From Muribaculaceae bacterium (GTDB taxonomy: Bacteria; Bacteroidota; Bacteroidia; Bacteroidales; Muribaculaceae): a stretch of DNA of 64,000 bases. The position numbers and the translations under genes were made by a program. The notes under the pieces are model-generated. The model made no database searches and was not told the DNA's origin. It saw nothing but the letters and a program-made list of their open reading frames with translations. This document shows positions 8,741 to 17,124 of this stretch, piece after piece. The stretch's first letter is position 1. Every line of letters begins with the position of its first letter. The stretch spans positions 124,001-188,000 of the forward strand of contig JAFTRI010000023.1 of the NCBI GenBank assembly GCA_017462345.1, in the 5' to 3' direction.

Positions 8741-10024
8741 ATGAAAATATTATTTATACTGCAATATATCCCTTATCCATTGGATTCCGGAGGCAATCAA
8801 GCAATGTTCAACATGATTGACAAAATAAGGGAACATCACGAAGTATCGCTTTTAATATATATAAGAACAAAAGCTGATGAGGTAAATATTTCAATGCTAC
8901 GCAACATTTGGGATAATGTCACTTTTTATACTCACAAAGATAAGGAAATCATCGGTCCGACAAGTTGTACTTACAAACTTTTGAAGTATATTCAGCAATC
9001 GTTTACTCGTAAGGTTAATCGTCGTTATAGGAAGTGGGAATTGCAACAAGGAAGCCGTAACTTTGATGACATTTTTGTTAGAAATAATTCATGTTTATTT
9101 AATAATTTCATTGAATTTTCAAAGGAATACGGGGAATATGTATATCAAATATCACGTAAGGGATTTGACATTATACAAGTAGAATTTTTCGAATCCCTGC
9201 CCCTAATATACCTTTTGCCTGAAAACACGACCAATGTTTTTGTCCACCACGAGATAAGATTTGTCAGAACTGAGAATATCCTGAAAGTCCTTCACGAAAA
9301 CACCCCAAATGACATCTTGCAGCGTGATATGCTGAAAGACTTAGAGATAAGAGCCTTGTCACGATATGACAAGATTATTGTCTTGACAGAAACTGACCGA
9401 CAGATTCTTCTGAATGAAAATCCTAATTTGGATATATATGTTTCCCCGGCAGTGGTTAAATTTACCAATGACAAATATCTCAAATTTGGTAACCCCTCAA
9501 ATGAACTGGTATTTATAGGAGGAGGATGGCATTTCCCTAATGTAGATGGCTTACTGTGGTTTTGTAGGGACGTTATACCTGTATTGTCGTCAAAAATCGA
9601 TAATATAAAACTAAATATTGTAGGAAAATGGCCGGATATGCACAAAGAGCATGTAAAGAAAATTTTTCCGCAAGCAAATTTTGTTGGTTTTGTTGACGAC
9701 CTGAATGCCTATAGTAATGGAAAGATATCCATCGTCCCGATAAGAATCGGTAGCGGAATGAGGATGAAGATTCTTGATTCAATAGTGTCCTGTTCTCCAA
9801 TTGTTACCACAACTAAAGGGATGGAAGGACTTCCGTTGAATAATGGTGAGGACTGCTACATCACAGACGTGGCTGAAGATTTTGCCGACGCAATTATGAC
9901 TTTGATAAAAAATCCGGAATTGCAGAATCGTTTTGTTGAAAATGCACAAAATAAACTTAATATAATGCTTAATTTTCAGGAATTACAGCAGAAGCGCATT
10001 GATTTTTACTCTAAAATAAAGTAA
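8741..10024 (+). CDS. GT4-type glycosyltransferase, second of a tandem pair
   Basis: 427 residues, paralogous to the preceding gene throughout. Shared blocks include the N-terminal PYPLDSGGNQAMF, VFVHHEIRFVRTEN, LTETDRQIL, FIGGGWHFPNVDGLLWF, FVGFVDDLNAYSNGKISIVP and IGSGMRMKILDS. GT-B fold, probable retaining transferase acting on a surface glycan. It starts nine bases after the first copy and is followed after eleven bases by a GT2 gene, so the three genes form one operon. The pair has diverged clearly in the middle (residues 60-150), suggesting different acceptors or donors after an old duplication. Confidence 0.87.
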   Translation: MKILFILQYIPYPLDSGGNQAMFNMIDKIREHHEVSLLIYIRTKADEVNISMLRNIWDNVTFYTHKDKEIIGPTSCTYKLLKYIQQSFTRKVNRRYRKWELQQGSRNFDDIFVRNNSCLFNNFIEFSKEYGEYVYQISRKGFDIIQVEFFESLPLIYLLPENTTNVFVHHEIRFVRTENILKVLHENTPNDILQRDMLKDLEIRALSRYDKIIVLTETDRQILLNENPNLDIYVSPAVVKFTNDKYLKFGNPSNELVFIGGGWHFPNVDGLLWFCRDVIPVLSSKIDNIKLNIVGKWPDMHKEHVKKIFPQANFVGFVDDLNAYSNGKISIVPIRIGSGMRMKILDSIVSCSPIVTTTKGMEGLPLNNGEDCYITDVAEDFADAIMTLIKNPELQNRFVENAQNKLNIMLNFQELQQKRIDFYSKIK

Positions 10025-10035
10025 TTGTAAAAATT

Positions 10036-10953
10036 ATGGACACACCTCTTGTTTCTATTGCTATTCCTGCATATAAAGATAAGTATTTGCATGAAGCTAT
10101 AAGTTCAGTTTTAAATCAAACGTATACAAACGTAGAAGTAATTATAGTAAACGACTGTTCTCCGAATGATATTGATTCAATTGTGAAATCCTTTTCTGAT
10201 CCAAGAATAAGGTATTATGTCAATGAGGCGAATTTAGGGAAAAATAACCCTGCAAATAATTGGAATAAGTGTCTTTCGTATGCCCGAGGGGAGTATTTTT
10301 CTCTGCTTTGTGATGATGACCTGTATGATTGTAATTTTATAAAAACTCTTGTTTTGCTTGCTCAGAGGTATCCAGAAACAAATGTGTTCAGATGTAGAGG
10401 ATGCGTAATTGATAAGGACAAAAATGTAATAGATAATTATCCGAGTAGCCCGGAGTGGGAAACAACGGTAGATTATATGTGGCACGTATTCAAAAATTAC
10501 CGTTATCAAACGATATCGGAATTTATGTACCGCACCAACGTTGTAAGGATGGTTGGTGGATATGCGACCTTACCTTTGGCTTGGTATGCTGATTATCTTT
10601 CAGTATATAAGTTCTCAATGACAGGAGGAATTGCTTCGTCATCAAAAACAATGATGTATTTTCGACAAAGTGGAATTAATATATCATCGCAAGATGATAG
10701 AAACACAGAACTTAAGTTGTTGGCTTCGAATTTGTATATTAAAGAGACTGTGATGGTGATTAACCAGTTAGTAATAGATGATGATTATAAGAATAGGTTG
10801 GTTAATATTTTGAATTATAGAACTAAACAGATAACAAAGTATTCGTTAGATCATGCTCCACGAAAAGTGTTGTTTAAGTTAATACGGGAAAATAAAACGT
10901 ATGGTGTACCATTAAAAATGTTTTGGAAAGCTATATTTAAGAGAAGAAAGTAA
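10036..10953 (+). CDS. Family 2 glycosyltransferase
   Basis: 305 residues. The N-terminus reads VSIAIPAYKDKYLHEAISSVLNQTY and VEVIIVNDCSPND, the nucleotide-binding half of GT2 enzymes, followed by the DXD-type FSLLCDDDLYD. ADYLSVYKFSM is the likely acceptor-side region. The C-terminus is strongly basic (KMFWKAIFKRRK), typical of peripheral inner-membrane attachment. It is the last gene of the three-gene operon starting at 7427. Its coding sequence is AT-rich, like the decayed stretch that follows. It would add one sugar to a lipid-linked intermediate; specificity is unknown. Confidence 0.9.
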   Translation: MDTPLVSIAIPAYKDKYLHEAISSVLNQTYTNVEVIIVNDCSPNDIDSIVKSFSDPRIRYYVNEANLGKNNPANNWNKCLSYARGEYFSLLCDDDLYDCNFIKTLVLLAQRYPETNVFRCRGCVIDKDKNVIDNYPSSPEWETTVDYMWHVFKNYRYQTISEFMYRTNVVRMVGGYATLPLAWYADYLSVYKFSMTGGIASSSKTMMYFRQSGINISSQDDRNTELKLLASNLYIKETVMVINQLVIDDDYKNRLVNILNYRTKQITKYSLDHAPRKVLFKLIRENKTYGVPLKMFWKAIFKRRK

Positions 10954-11303
10954 ATAGTTTTTAATATATTTTATTAGATTGAATATGTCTTTTTGATTGC
11001 AAATTCCTTTCTTTGGTATGATCATGGTTCTGCGATATATTCGGTGCGTTTTTATTATGTGGATTCCTTATGACTTGTGTACATAAAAAAATATGAGTGG
11101 AGTTGTTTATTGAGAATATATTAATCCTATTTTGTGGAAATCCTTTCGGTATAGTTGTGTATTGGCATTAAAAGGTATCGCTTGATTTTGCGCCACAGCA
11201 TCCCATGATATAGCCATTGTTGGCATCATCCTATTTTAGGGAATATTTCTTCCATTTGCCGTATGATCTCAATATACTCTTCAATTATAAGATTGTTTTA
11301 ATT
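10954..11303. other. Decayed intergenic stretch beyond the glycan locus
   Basis: There is no intact gene here. Read on the reverse strand it shows short protein-like fragments in shifting frames, for example EEYIEIIRQMEEIFPKIG around 11240-11290 and IPFNANTQLYRKDFHKIG around 11110-11175, each ended by stops. This looks like degraded coding sequence continuing from the glycosyltransferase relic at 11304-11415. The parent genes of these fragments were not recognised. No RNA gene, terminator or repeat stands out. Confidence 0.4.
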
Positions 11304-11415
11304 CGTAGTCAAGACCGGCAGATTTTCTCATACAATCTATCATTGTAAACATCGCCTTGTTTCCTCCGCAATCAAGTGGATAAGATACACAAAAAGCCAT
11401 ATCAATACTTTTTGA
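11304..11415 (-). pseudogene. Relic of a GT4 glycosyltransferase 5' end
   Basis: Hand alignment of the reverse strand with the start of the gene at 7427 shows a clear match: over a 61-base stretch (11324-11384) there are only four differences, all at third codon positions and all silent (encoding YPLDCGGNKAMFTMIDCMRK). The copy is dead: two bases are missing at the start codon, one base is missing a few codons later (between IWL and YPL), and about 13 bases are lost after MRK before CGGTCTTGAC resumes; similarity then stops near 11304. It lies about 20 bases after the stop of the ABC exporter on the same strand, the spacing of a downstream operon gene. Confidence 0.82.
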
Positions 11416-11433
11416 ATGACATTTTTCTGCAAT

Positions 11434-13266
11434 TTACAGGCTCTGCATGTCGTTGAGTTTTTTGTAATAGCCGTCGAGGGCGAGAAGCTCCTCATGAGTC
11501 CCACGCTCCACGATTTCTCCCTCGTAAAGGACACATATCTCATCAGCATTCTTGATCGTGCTGAGGCGGTGGGCAATGGCGATGGTTGTACGTGACTTCA
11601 TGAGCCGTTCAAGTGCCTCCTGCACCAGACGTTCCGACTCGGTATCGAGTGCCGATGTCGCCTCATCGAGTATCAGGATAGGCGGATTCTTCAATATGGC
11701 ACGCGCGATGCTCACACGCTGGCGCTGACCGCCCGACAATCGTCCTCCACGGTCACCTATCATTGTGTCATACCCTTTCTCCGAGTCCATAATGAAGTCA
11801 TGGGCATTGGCAATCTTGGCAGCCTCTATAACCTGCTCCATCGTCGCATTCTCAACCCCGAACGTGATGTTGTTGTAGAATGTGTCATTAAACAGTATCG
11901 CTTCCTGATTCACATTCCCTATCAACGAACGCAACGACTGTATCGACACACCCTTCACATTCTTCCCGTCGATGAGAATCTCTCCTTGCTTGACATCATG
12001 ATAACGCGGGACAAGATCCACAAGTGTCGATTTTCCGGAGCCTGACTGGCCTACAAGGGCTATCGTTTTCCCTTTTGGAACCACCAGATTGATATCCTTG
12101 AGCACCGGACGACCCTCGATATAGCTGAACGACACATTACGGAACTCAACCTCTGAAGTGAATTCGTTCAACGGCTTGGGATTCTCAGGGTTCTTGATGG
12201 GATTCTCCGCCTTCAGGATCATGTCAATACGCTCCATACACGCCATTCCCAAAGGAATATTATAAAATGCCTTGGAAAACTCTTTCAGCGGGTTGATAAT
12301 ACTGTAAAGAATCACCATATAGAAAATGAATGTCGACGCATCGATCGGTGAACTTTCGCCAAGTATCAGCATACCACCAAACCACAATACTACAACTATG
12401 ACGCACGTCCCTAGAAACTCGCTCATGGGGTGAGCCGAACTTTGCCGTATTACCATCCTGTTAGTTGCATCCCTAAAATCATTATTTATCCTAATAAAAC
12501 GTTGAGCCATTTTTGTCTCAGCAATAAAAGCCTTAATTATTCGCAAGCCACCGAGAGTTTCATCCAGTTGAGACATTATATCGCCCCATTGTCCCTGAGC
12601 CAAAGCCGACTGACGCTTGAGTTTCCGGCTCACAATACCCATGATCCATCCTGCAAACGGGAGCACAACGATCACAAACAACGTCATCTGCCAACTGACA
12701 CTGAACAATGTAAAAAAACACACCACAAGCGCAATCGGATTACGGATCAGCATATCTACCGAACTTGTCAGCGTATTCTCAACCGTCGATACATCCGCAC
12801 TCATTCGCGCAATAATATCCCCCTTGCGCTCCTCCGAAAAGAAACTCAGCGGAAGCTTGAGCACCTTCTCATATACCTCGATGCGTATGTCTCGCACGAT
12901 ACCGGTGCGCAACGGAACCATGACCGCCGATGACGCAAAATATCCGCCGGTCTTCAGTAACGTCATAAATATCAATATAAGACCCATTATGATCAGCGTG
13001 AACAATTCCCCGTTTTGGGCAATTATCTGGTTGATATAGTAGTATGCATTATTGATGATGATCTCCTTGCTTATCTCCCCGTCCATCGGCATATACTCGT
13101 ACGTTGCCGTATCGATCTTGAACAGGATGTTAAGAATGGGAATCAGAGCCATGAACGAGAACACGTTAAGCCACTGCGACACAAAGTTCAGGATTACAGT
13201 CCACACCAGATTTTTCCGGTAGGGCTTTATATATCGCTTCATCAGCGAGAAGAACTGTTTTATCAT
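11434..13266 (-). CDS. MsbA-like ABC exporter (fused permease and ATPase)
   Basis: 610 residues from the chosen start. Six membrane helices occupy roughly residues 20-320, and the ATPase domain has Walker A GQSGSGKST (near 406), signature LSGGQRQR (near 510), Walker B ILILDEATSALD and the H-loop AIAHRLSTI. This is the lipid A/core or lipid-linked glycan flippase type working as a homodimer in the inner membrane. The frame could extend to 13320, but the -7 and -33 promoter elements lie in that extension, so the ATG at 13266 is preferred. Its position beside the glycan locus supports LPS export, though generic multidrug or lipid export cannot be excluded. It was probably once followed by the glycosyltransferase whose relic lies 20 bases downstream. 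Confidence 0.9.
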   Translation of the reverse strand: MIKQFFSLMKRYIKPYRKNLVWTVILNFVSQWLNVFSFMALIPILNILFKIDTATYEYMPMDGEISKEIIINNAYYYINQIIAQNGELFTLIIMGLILIFMTLLKTGGYFASSAVMVPLRTGIVRDIRIEVYEKVLKLPLSFFSEERKGDIIARMSADVSTVENTLTSSVDMLIRNPIALVVCFFTLFSVSWQMTLFVIVVLPFAGWIMGIVSRKLKRQSALAQGQWGDIMSQLDETLGGLRIIKAFIAETKMAQRFIRINNDFRDATNRMVIRQSSAHPMSEFLGTCVIVVVLWFGGMLILGESSPIDASTFIFYMVILYSIINPLKEFSKAFYNIPLGMACMERIDMILKAENPIKNPENPKPLNEFTSEVEFRNVSFSYIEGRPVLKDINLVVPKGKTIALVGQSGSGKSTLVDLVPRYHDVKQGEILIDGKNVKGVSIQSLRSLIGNVNQEAILFNDTFYNNITFGVENATMEQVIEAAKIANAHDFIMDSEKGYDTMIGDRGGRLSGGQRQRVSIARAILKNPPILILDEATSALDTESERLVQEALERLMKSRTTIAIAHRLSTIKNADEICVLYEGEIVERGTHEELLALDGYYKKLNDMQSL

Positions 13267-13290
13267 AAAAACCAATCTTTTATTCTTGCA

Positions 13291-13322
13291 CAAAATTACT
13301 ACATTTCCTTTATTCCGCAAAA
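13291..13322 (-). promoter_or_regulatory. Promoter of the ABC exporter (-33 and -7)
   Basis: On the reverse strand the -7 box TAATTTTG is at 13291-13298 and a TTTTG -33 element at 13318-13322, separated by 19 bases. Both match the Bacteroidota consensus. The predicted transcript starts near 13285 and gives a leader of about 20 bases before the ATG at 13266. Confidence 0.68.
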
Positions 13323-13484
13323 CAGCGTGTTACACCGCTATCCCACCCACGCAGTCGGCCGCTACATGCCTGCCGACTGCAAAAAATGTCCCAAACAGAG
13401 TTTTATTGCAAATATTTTGCAACTCCATGCCTGTCATGTACGTTATCTTTACTAACTTTATAGTGATTTAATACCACAATCGCC

Positions 13485-15155
13485 ATGAGTACCCAACTGA
13501 AAATATTCTGCAAAAACCTGGATGAGTACATCCCAGTCTCCGGAGGAGAGACATTATCGGAAATTTACAGCCGCCTGAGCAACCGTATCGGTATCACCCC
13601 AATATGCGCCCGTGTCAACAACAAGACCGAGGATATGCAATACCCCGTGTTTGCACCCAAGCAGGTTGAATTCCTGCCAAGTGACAGCGCCTCGGGCGAG
13701 CGCGTATATATCCGTTCACTGTGCATGATGCTCTATAAAGCCGTGTCCGACTGCCTCCCCGGGACAAGACTGCGTATAGAGCACTCCATCTCCCGCGGCT
13801 ACTACTGCCGCCTGCTCAACGACACAGAGATAACCATTGAGCTGGTCGACAGGATACGCGCACGCATGGATGAACTCGTAAAACGGGACATCCCGTTCGA
13901 GCGCAAGGAGCGTCTGACTTCCGACGTCATAAAGATATTCGAACAACAGGGTCTTGACGACAAGGTGAGGCTGCTGAAGACAACCCACGAGCTATACACC
14001 GTCTATTACCGTCTCGACGACATCTGTGACAGCTATTACGGCAATCTTGCCCCATCCACCGGAATGCTGGCAACATTTGACCTTCTGCCCTACAAGGAAG
14101 GATTCCTGCTCCTCGGGCCCGATCGACGCAACGAATCCCGTCCTGCCCGACCCATCCCGCAGGAAAAGATGTATGCCGCATTCACCGACTATCTTGCATT
14201 TAACCGCATAATCGGTATCAGCAACGTAGGAGAGCTCAATGAAGCCGTCGGCCGCCGCGACTCCGCAATGCTCATCAACGTCGCCGAAGCCCTGCACGAC
14301 AAGAAAATAGGCCGTATATCCGATGAGATTCTTCGCCGCTACAACGACGGCGGGGCTCGTATCGTGCTCATCGCCGGCCCGTCATCATCGGGGAAAACCA
14401 CATTCACCAAACGCCTTGCAATACAACTGATGACCAACCTGCTCGTTCCGCAGATGATTTCGCTCGACGATTACTTCATCGACCGCGAACACACTCCGCG
14501 TGACGAGAACGGTGATTATGATTTCGAGTCGCTCTATGCTCTTGATCTCGAGCAGTTCAACAAGGATCTCAACGCCCTCATCGACGGAGAAGAGGTGGAA
14601 CTGCCCTACTACAACTTCGAGACCGGGACACGACAATATCGCGGTAACCGCATACGTCTTGAACATAACTCCGTTCTCCTCATTGAAGGCATACACGGGT
14701 TGAACCCCGAACTGACAGCCCATATCGAAGACCGGATGAAATACACCGTATATGTTTCGGCCCTCACTACCTTGTCGATCGACGACCACAATTGGGTCCC
14801 GACAACCGACAACCGGTTGCTGCGCCGCATCATACGCGATTTCAAGTACCGTGGCACATCGGCGGCCGACACCATTCGCCGCTGGCCGAGTGTGCGCCGT
14901 GGCGAGGAACGATGGATATTCCCCTATCAGGAGAATGCCGATTCCACATTCAACTCATCACTGCTCTTTGAACTCGGAGTGATGAAAGAATATGCCGAAG
15001 ACGTACTGAAAAGCGTGCCACGCGACATCCCCGAATACGGGGAGGCCTATCGTCTGCGCCGCTTTCTGAGCTATTTCTCCCCTATCGGCGACCAGCTTAT
15101 CCCGCCCACAAGTCTCCTACGCGAATTCCTCGGCGGCAGCTCTTTCCATTATTAG
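13485..15155 (+). CDS. Nucleoside (uridine) kinase-like protein with TGS/ThrRS-like N-terminus
   Basis: 556 residues in two parts. Residues 1-65 look like a TGS domain (TLSEIYSRLSN, then VNNKTEDMQYPV), and about 75-240 resemble the second N-terminal region of threonyl-tRNA synthetase (SISRGYYCRL, ITIELVDRIRARMDELVKRDIPFER). The C-terminal half is a P-loop kinase of the uridine kinase/phosphoribulokinase type: GPSSSGKTT at 298-306, ISLDDYFIDR, LPYYNFETG and LLIEGIHGLN. It may phosphorylate uridine or cytidine, but the fused N-terminus suggests an extra sensing role that is not established. The domain order is as in other Bacteroidales proteins I recall, so this is not a new fusion. The start at 13485 gives the full TGS strand. 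Confidence 0.8.
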   Translation: MSTQLKIFCKNLDEYIPVSGGETLSEIYSRLSNRIGITPICARVNNKTEDMQYPVFAPKQVEFLPSDSASGERVYIRSLCMMLYKAVSDCLPGTRLRIEHSISRGYYCRLLNDTEITIELVDRIRARMDELVKRDIPFERKERLTSDVIKIFEQQGLDDKVRLLKTTHELYTVYYRLDDICDSYYGNLAPSTGMLATFDLLPYKEGFLLLGPDRRNESRPARPIPQEKMYAAFTDYLAFNRIIGISNVGELNEAVGRRDSAMLINVAEALHDKKIGRISDEILRRYNDGGARIVLIAGPSSSGKTTFTKRLAIQLMTNLLVPQMISLDDYFIDREHTPRDENGDYDFESLYALDLEQFNKDLNALIDGEEVELPYYNFETGTRQYRGNRIRLEHNSVLLIEGIHGLNPELTAHIEDRMKYTVYVSALTTLSIDDHNWVPTTDNRLLRRIIRDFKYRGTSAADTIRRWPSVRRGEERWIFPYQENADSTFNSSLLFELGVMKEYAEDVLKSVPRDIPEYGEAYRLRRFLSYFSPIGDQLIPPTSLLREFLGGSSFHY

Positions 15156-15205
15156 GCACATAACATTATTTAACTATCGGGGGGGTAAATCCTCCTCTTT
15201 TTCAT

Positions 15206-15213
15206 TAATTTTG
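15206..15213 (+). promoter_or_regulatory. -7 promoter box of the small lipoprotein gene
   Basis: TAATTTTG matches TAnnTTTG exactly, 38 bases before the ATG at 15251. A clear -33 element is not seen; a run of G residues (15180-15185) lies in that region instead. Confidence 0.5.
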
Positions 15214-15250
15214 CGTCGGCTAATAATCCACTAACAAAAAACTTTATGCA

Positions 15251-15628
15251 ATGAAAACATTCAGACTTTTCGGCATCATAATGATGCTTGTAATGGGCAT
15301 GGCAATCACATCCTGCTCCGATGATGACGATGATGACAACGGAGGAAGCGGACGCTACCCGTTGACCGGAACATGGCACTGTAACAATGAGGGATTCATG
15401 TACCAATTCAACGCCGACGGCAGTGGATACCACAATTACATCGATCATCTGGACGATCCGGACTATGCCGATTATTTCACTGACTATAAAATCGAAAACA
15501 ATTGCCTTTGCCTCAAGTGGGACGGAGATAATGACTATGACAACAAGGGAACTATTGAAATAAGCGGCAACACTTTCCGATTAAATCTTTATAACGATGG
15601 TGAATGGCTGACATTCCACAAACAATAA
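15251..15628 (+). CDS. Small surface-type lipoprotein, lipocalin-like
   Basis: 125 residues. A signal peptide ends in the lipobox AITSC with the lipidated cysteine at residue 22. The next residues are serine and six aspartates, which fits the acidic lipoprotein export signal that sends Bacteroidota lipoproteins to the outer leaflet of the outer membrane. The remainder (YPLTGTWHC, then YQFNADGSGYHNYI, ISGNTFRLNLY) has the alternating pattern of a small beta-barrel or lipocalin-like/DUF5640-type domain. Function unknown. It stands alone, with its own -7 box upstream and a strong terminator 23 bases after the stop. Confidence 0.75.
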   Translation: MKTFRLFGIIMMLVMGMAITSCSDDDDDDNGGSGRYPLTGTWHCNNEGFMYQFNADGSGYHNYIDHLDDPDYADYFTDYKIENNCLCLKWDGDNDYDNKGTIEISGNTFRLNLYNDGEWLTFHKQ

Positions 15629-15650
15629 TAATCCCCACACGTTTAACAAA

Positions 15651-15689
15651 CAGAGAGGCTGCATCAGTGAAGTGCAGCCTCTCTGTTTT
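15651..15689 (+). terminator. Intrinsic terminator after the small lipoprotein gene
   Basis: A 13-bp perfect stem (left arm 15651-15663, right arm 15673-15685) with a 9-base loop is followed by TTTTA. It sits between convergent genes and could also stop transcription arriving from the barrel gene on the other strand. Confidence 0.85.
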
Positions 15690-15731
15690 ATGGGTACTCA
15701 GGTAGATTTCCTTCAGTAACAACGGCTATTA

Positions 15732-17099
15732 TCAGAACGGGAAATTCAATCCGAAATTCACGCTTCCGTTGCTTGACAGCGGAAGTCCCTGCTTAGCAAG
15801 TTTTCCGAGTGTATGATCCATCCCGAGGAACATATTGAAGCCCGTAACCTTCACATTCATAAGCCAGCCGAACGAGAATCCGTAAGTTCCGAGCGCGACA
15901 TTCGCCCCTGCCGAGAACGCCCTCCCTGGAGCAACGTTTGCCGACAGGCGGAACTCTGTCCACGTATAGTCTCCATGAATGCGCGTACTGTTCAACAAGC
16001 CGAACTTCAATTTACGATATACCGGCAACGTATATTCAACACCGGTATTAACCGTTGCCCCGAGCATGGTAGTACGAGAACCGTCATCGCCCATATCCTC
16101 CAGTTCGTACAACGCCGACAGGTCATCCTTCATAATCTCCCACTCGTTATCAAAACTGTTTGCCGCATCATCATTGGCATTAAAACTGTAGTTTCCGGTA
16201 TTGAACGCCTTGTCGCCATTGGTCGTGGCGAGCATATTGTTGTTCCAGTTGATAAAACCGAGATCAAGCACCGCAAGACTGAACGACCAGTCCTGATTGG
16301 GTGTGAACACGGCACCCATATCGATAGCCATACCGAACCCGTTAAGCCCTGTTCCGTCGACATCCATCCCGTCGACATATTCCTTTCCGGTACTTGAATT
16401 ATAATCATGCTCATATTCAAGACCCTTGACACTTGCCTGCATACGGGCATTGGTTACAGCCGTCCAACTGTCGTGCCCCAATGTCAACTGCGCCTTGTCA
16501 AACTCAGCATCGATGTTTGCACCTCCAAACAGGAATTTCATTGTTCCTCCCACACTCCACTTGTCATTAAGCCGGTGAGAGTGTCCCAATCCCAACTCAA
16601 TATAGGCATCGGCATGAGCTTTAAGTCCCGAAATATCGTAGGTGGTATTCTCTATCCCCTCTTTCAGGAAAGACAGCAACGGCTTGGGAATACGCAGGCT
16701 GCTGTTGGCCCGCACATTCAATGTAACGGTATTGAAGCCCTTGAAAGCCTTAAAGCCAAAGGCAAGCACGCCAATCTTCACATCCGCCCCTATACGGTTA
16801 TTGTCCTTAAGCCCGTCAAGGAATTCCGATGCGCTCACTTGCGGGTTCAGGAATGTGGTTGTTTCCCCATTGACATTGTACAGGATGTTGTCAATCCCGA
16901 CATTCCCGCGCACGGCGACATTGATATTACCGATACCCGGCATAGCGACAAAACTACTGTCATTAACCGACAACGCAGGGTTCATCTGGTAACGGTAGGT
17001 ATATCCTTCGGTAAAATATCCCGAATTGGTATTTTGGGCAACGGCACTGCCCGAAACAAGAACAATAAGTGACAGTGCCAACGATTTTATATTTTTCAT
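15732..17099 (-). CDS. Outer-membrane beta-barrel protein, DUF5723-like
   Basis: 455 residues. A Sec signal peptide (SLIVLVSGSAVAQ) is followed by GYFTEGYTYRYQMNPAL, the usual start of DUF5723-type and PorV/FadL-like barrels in this phylum. The rest alternates amphipathic strands (VTLNVRANSSLRIPKPL, AYIELGLGHSHRLND, SFSLAVLDLGFINW) and ends with aromatic FGLNFPF, a normal outer-membrane insertion signal. It is encoded 25 bases after the 588-residue lipoprotein gene, so the two are co-transcribed and likely act together at the outer membrane. No catalytic motif is seen and the role is unknown. Confidence 0.75.
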   Translation of the reverse strand: MKNIKSLALSLIVLVSGSAVAQNTNSGYFTEGYTYRYQMNPALSVNDSSFVAMPGIGNINVAVRGNVGIDNILYNVNGETTTFLNPQVSASEFLDGLKDNNRIGADVKIGVLAFGFKAFKGFNTVTLNVRANSSLRIPKPLLSFLKEGIENTTYDISGLKAHADAYIELGLGHSHRLNDKWSVGGTMKFLFGGANIDAEFDKAQLTLGHDSWTAVTNARMQASVKGLEYEHDYNSSTGKEYVDGMDVDGTGLNGFGMAIDMGAVFTPNQDWSFSLAVLDLGFINWNNNMLATTNGDKAFNTGNYSFNANDDAANSFDNEWEIMKDDLSALYELEDMGDDGSRTTMLGATVNTGVEYTLPVYRKLKFGLLNSTRIHGDYTWTEFRLSANVAPGRAFSAGANVALGTYGFSFGWLMNVKVTGFNMFLGMDHTLGKLAKQGLPLSSNGSVNFGLNFPF

Positions 17100-17124
17100 A
17101 ATCTGATAATTCCGGTTTTAATTA

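Noticed and set aside
11340..11576. 78-codon reverse-strand frame containing KVLIWL
   Set aside because: It joins shadow sequence of the ABC exporter to the frameshifted relic; only the relic part has meaning.
12430..13455. Forward-strand ORFs (12430-12933, 12617-13039, 13015-13455)
   Set aside because: They lie antisense to the ABC exporter, whose domains are intact, and have low-complexity, non-protein-like sequences.
15300..15345. Asp-codon run (GAT/GAC repeats) as a phase-variable microsatellite
   Set aside because: The units are mixed GAT and GAC triplets and in frame, matching a lipoprotein export signal; slippage would not shift the frame.
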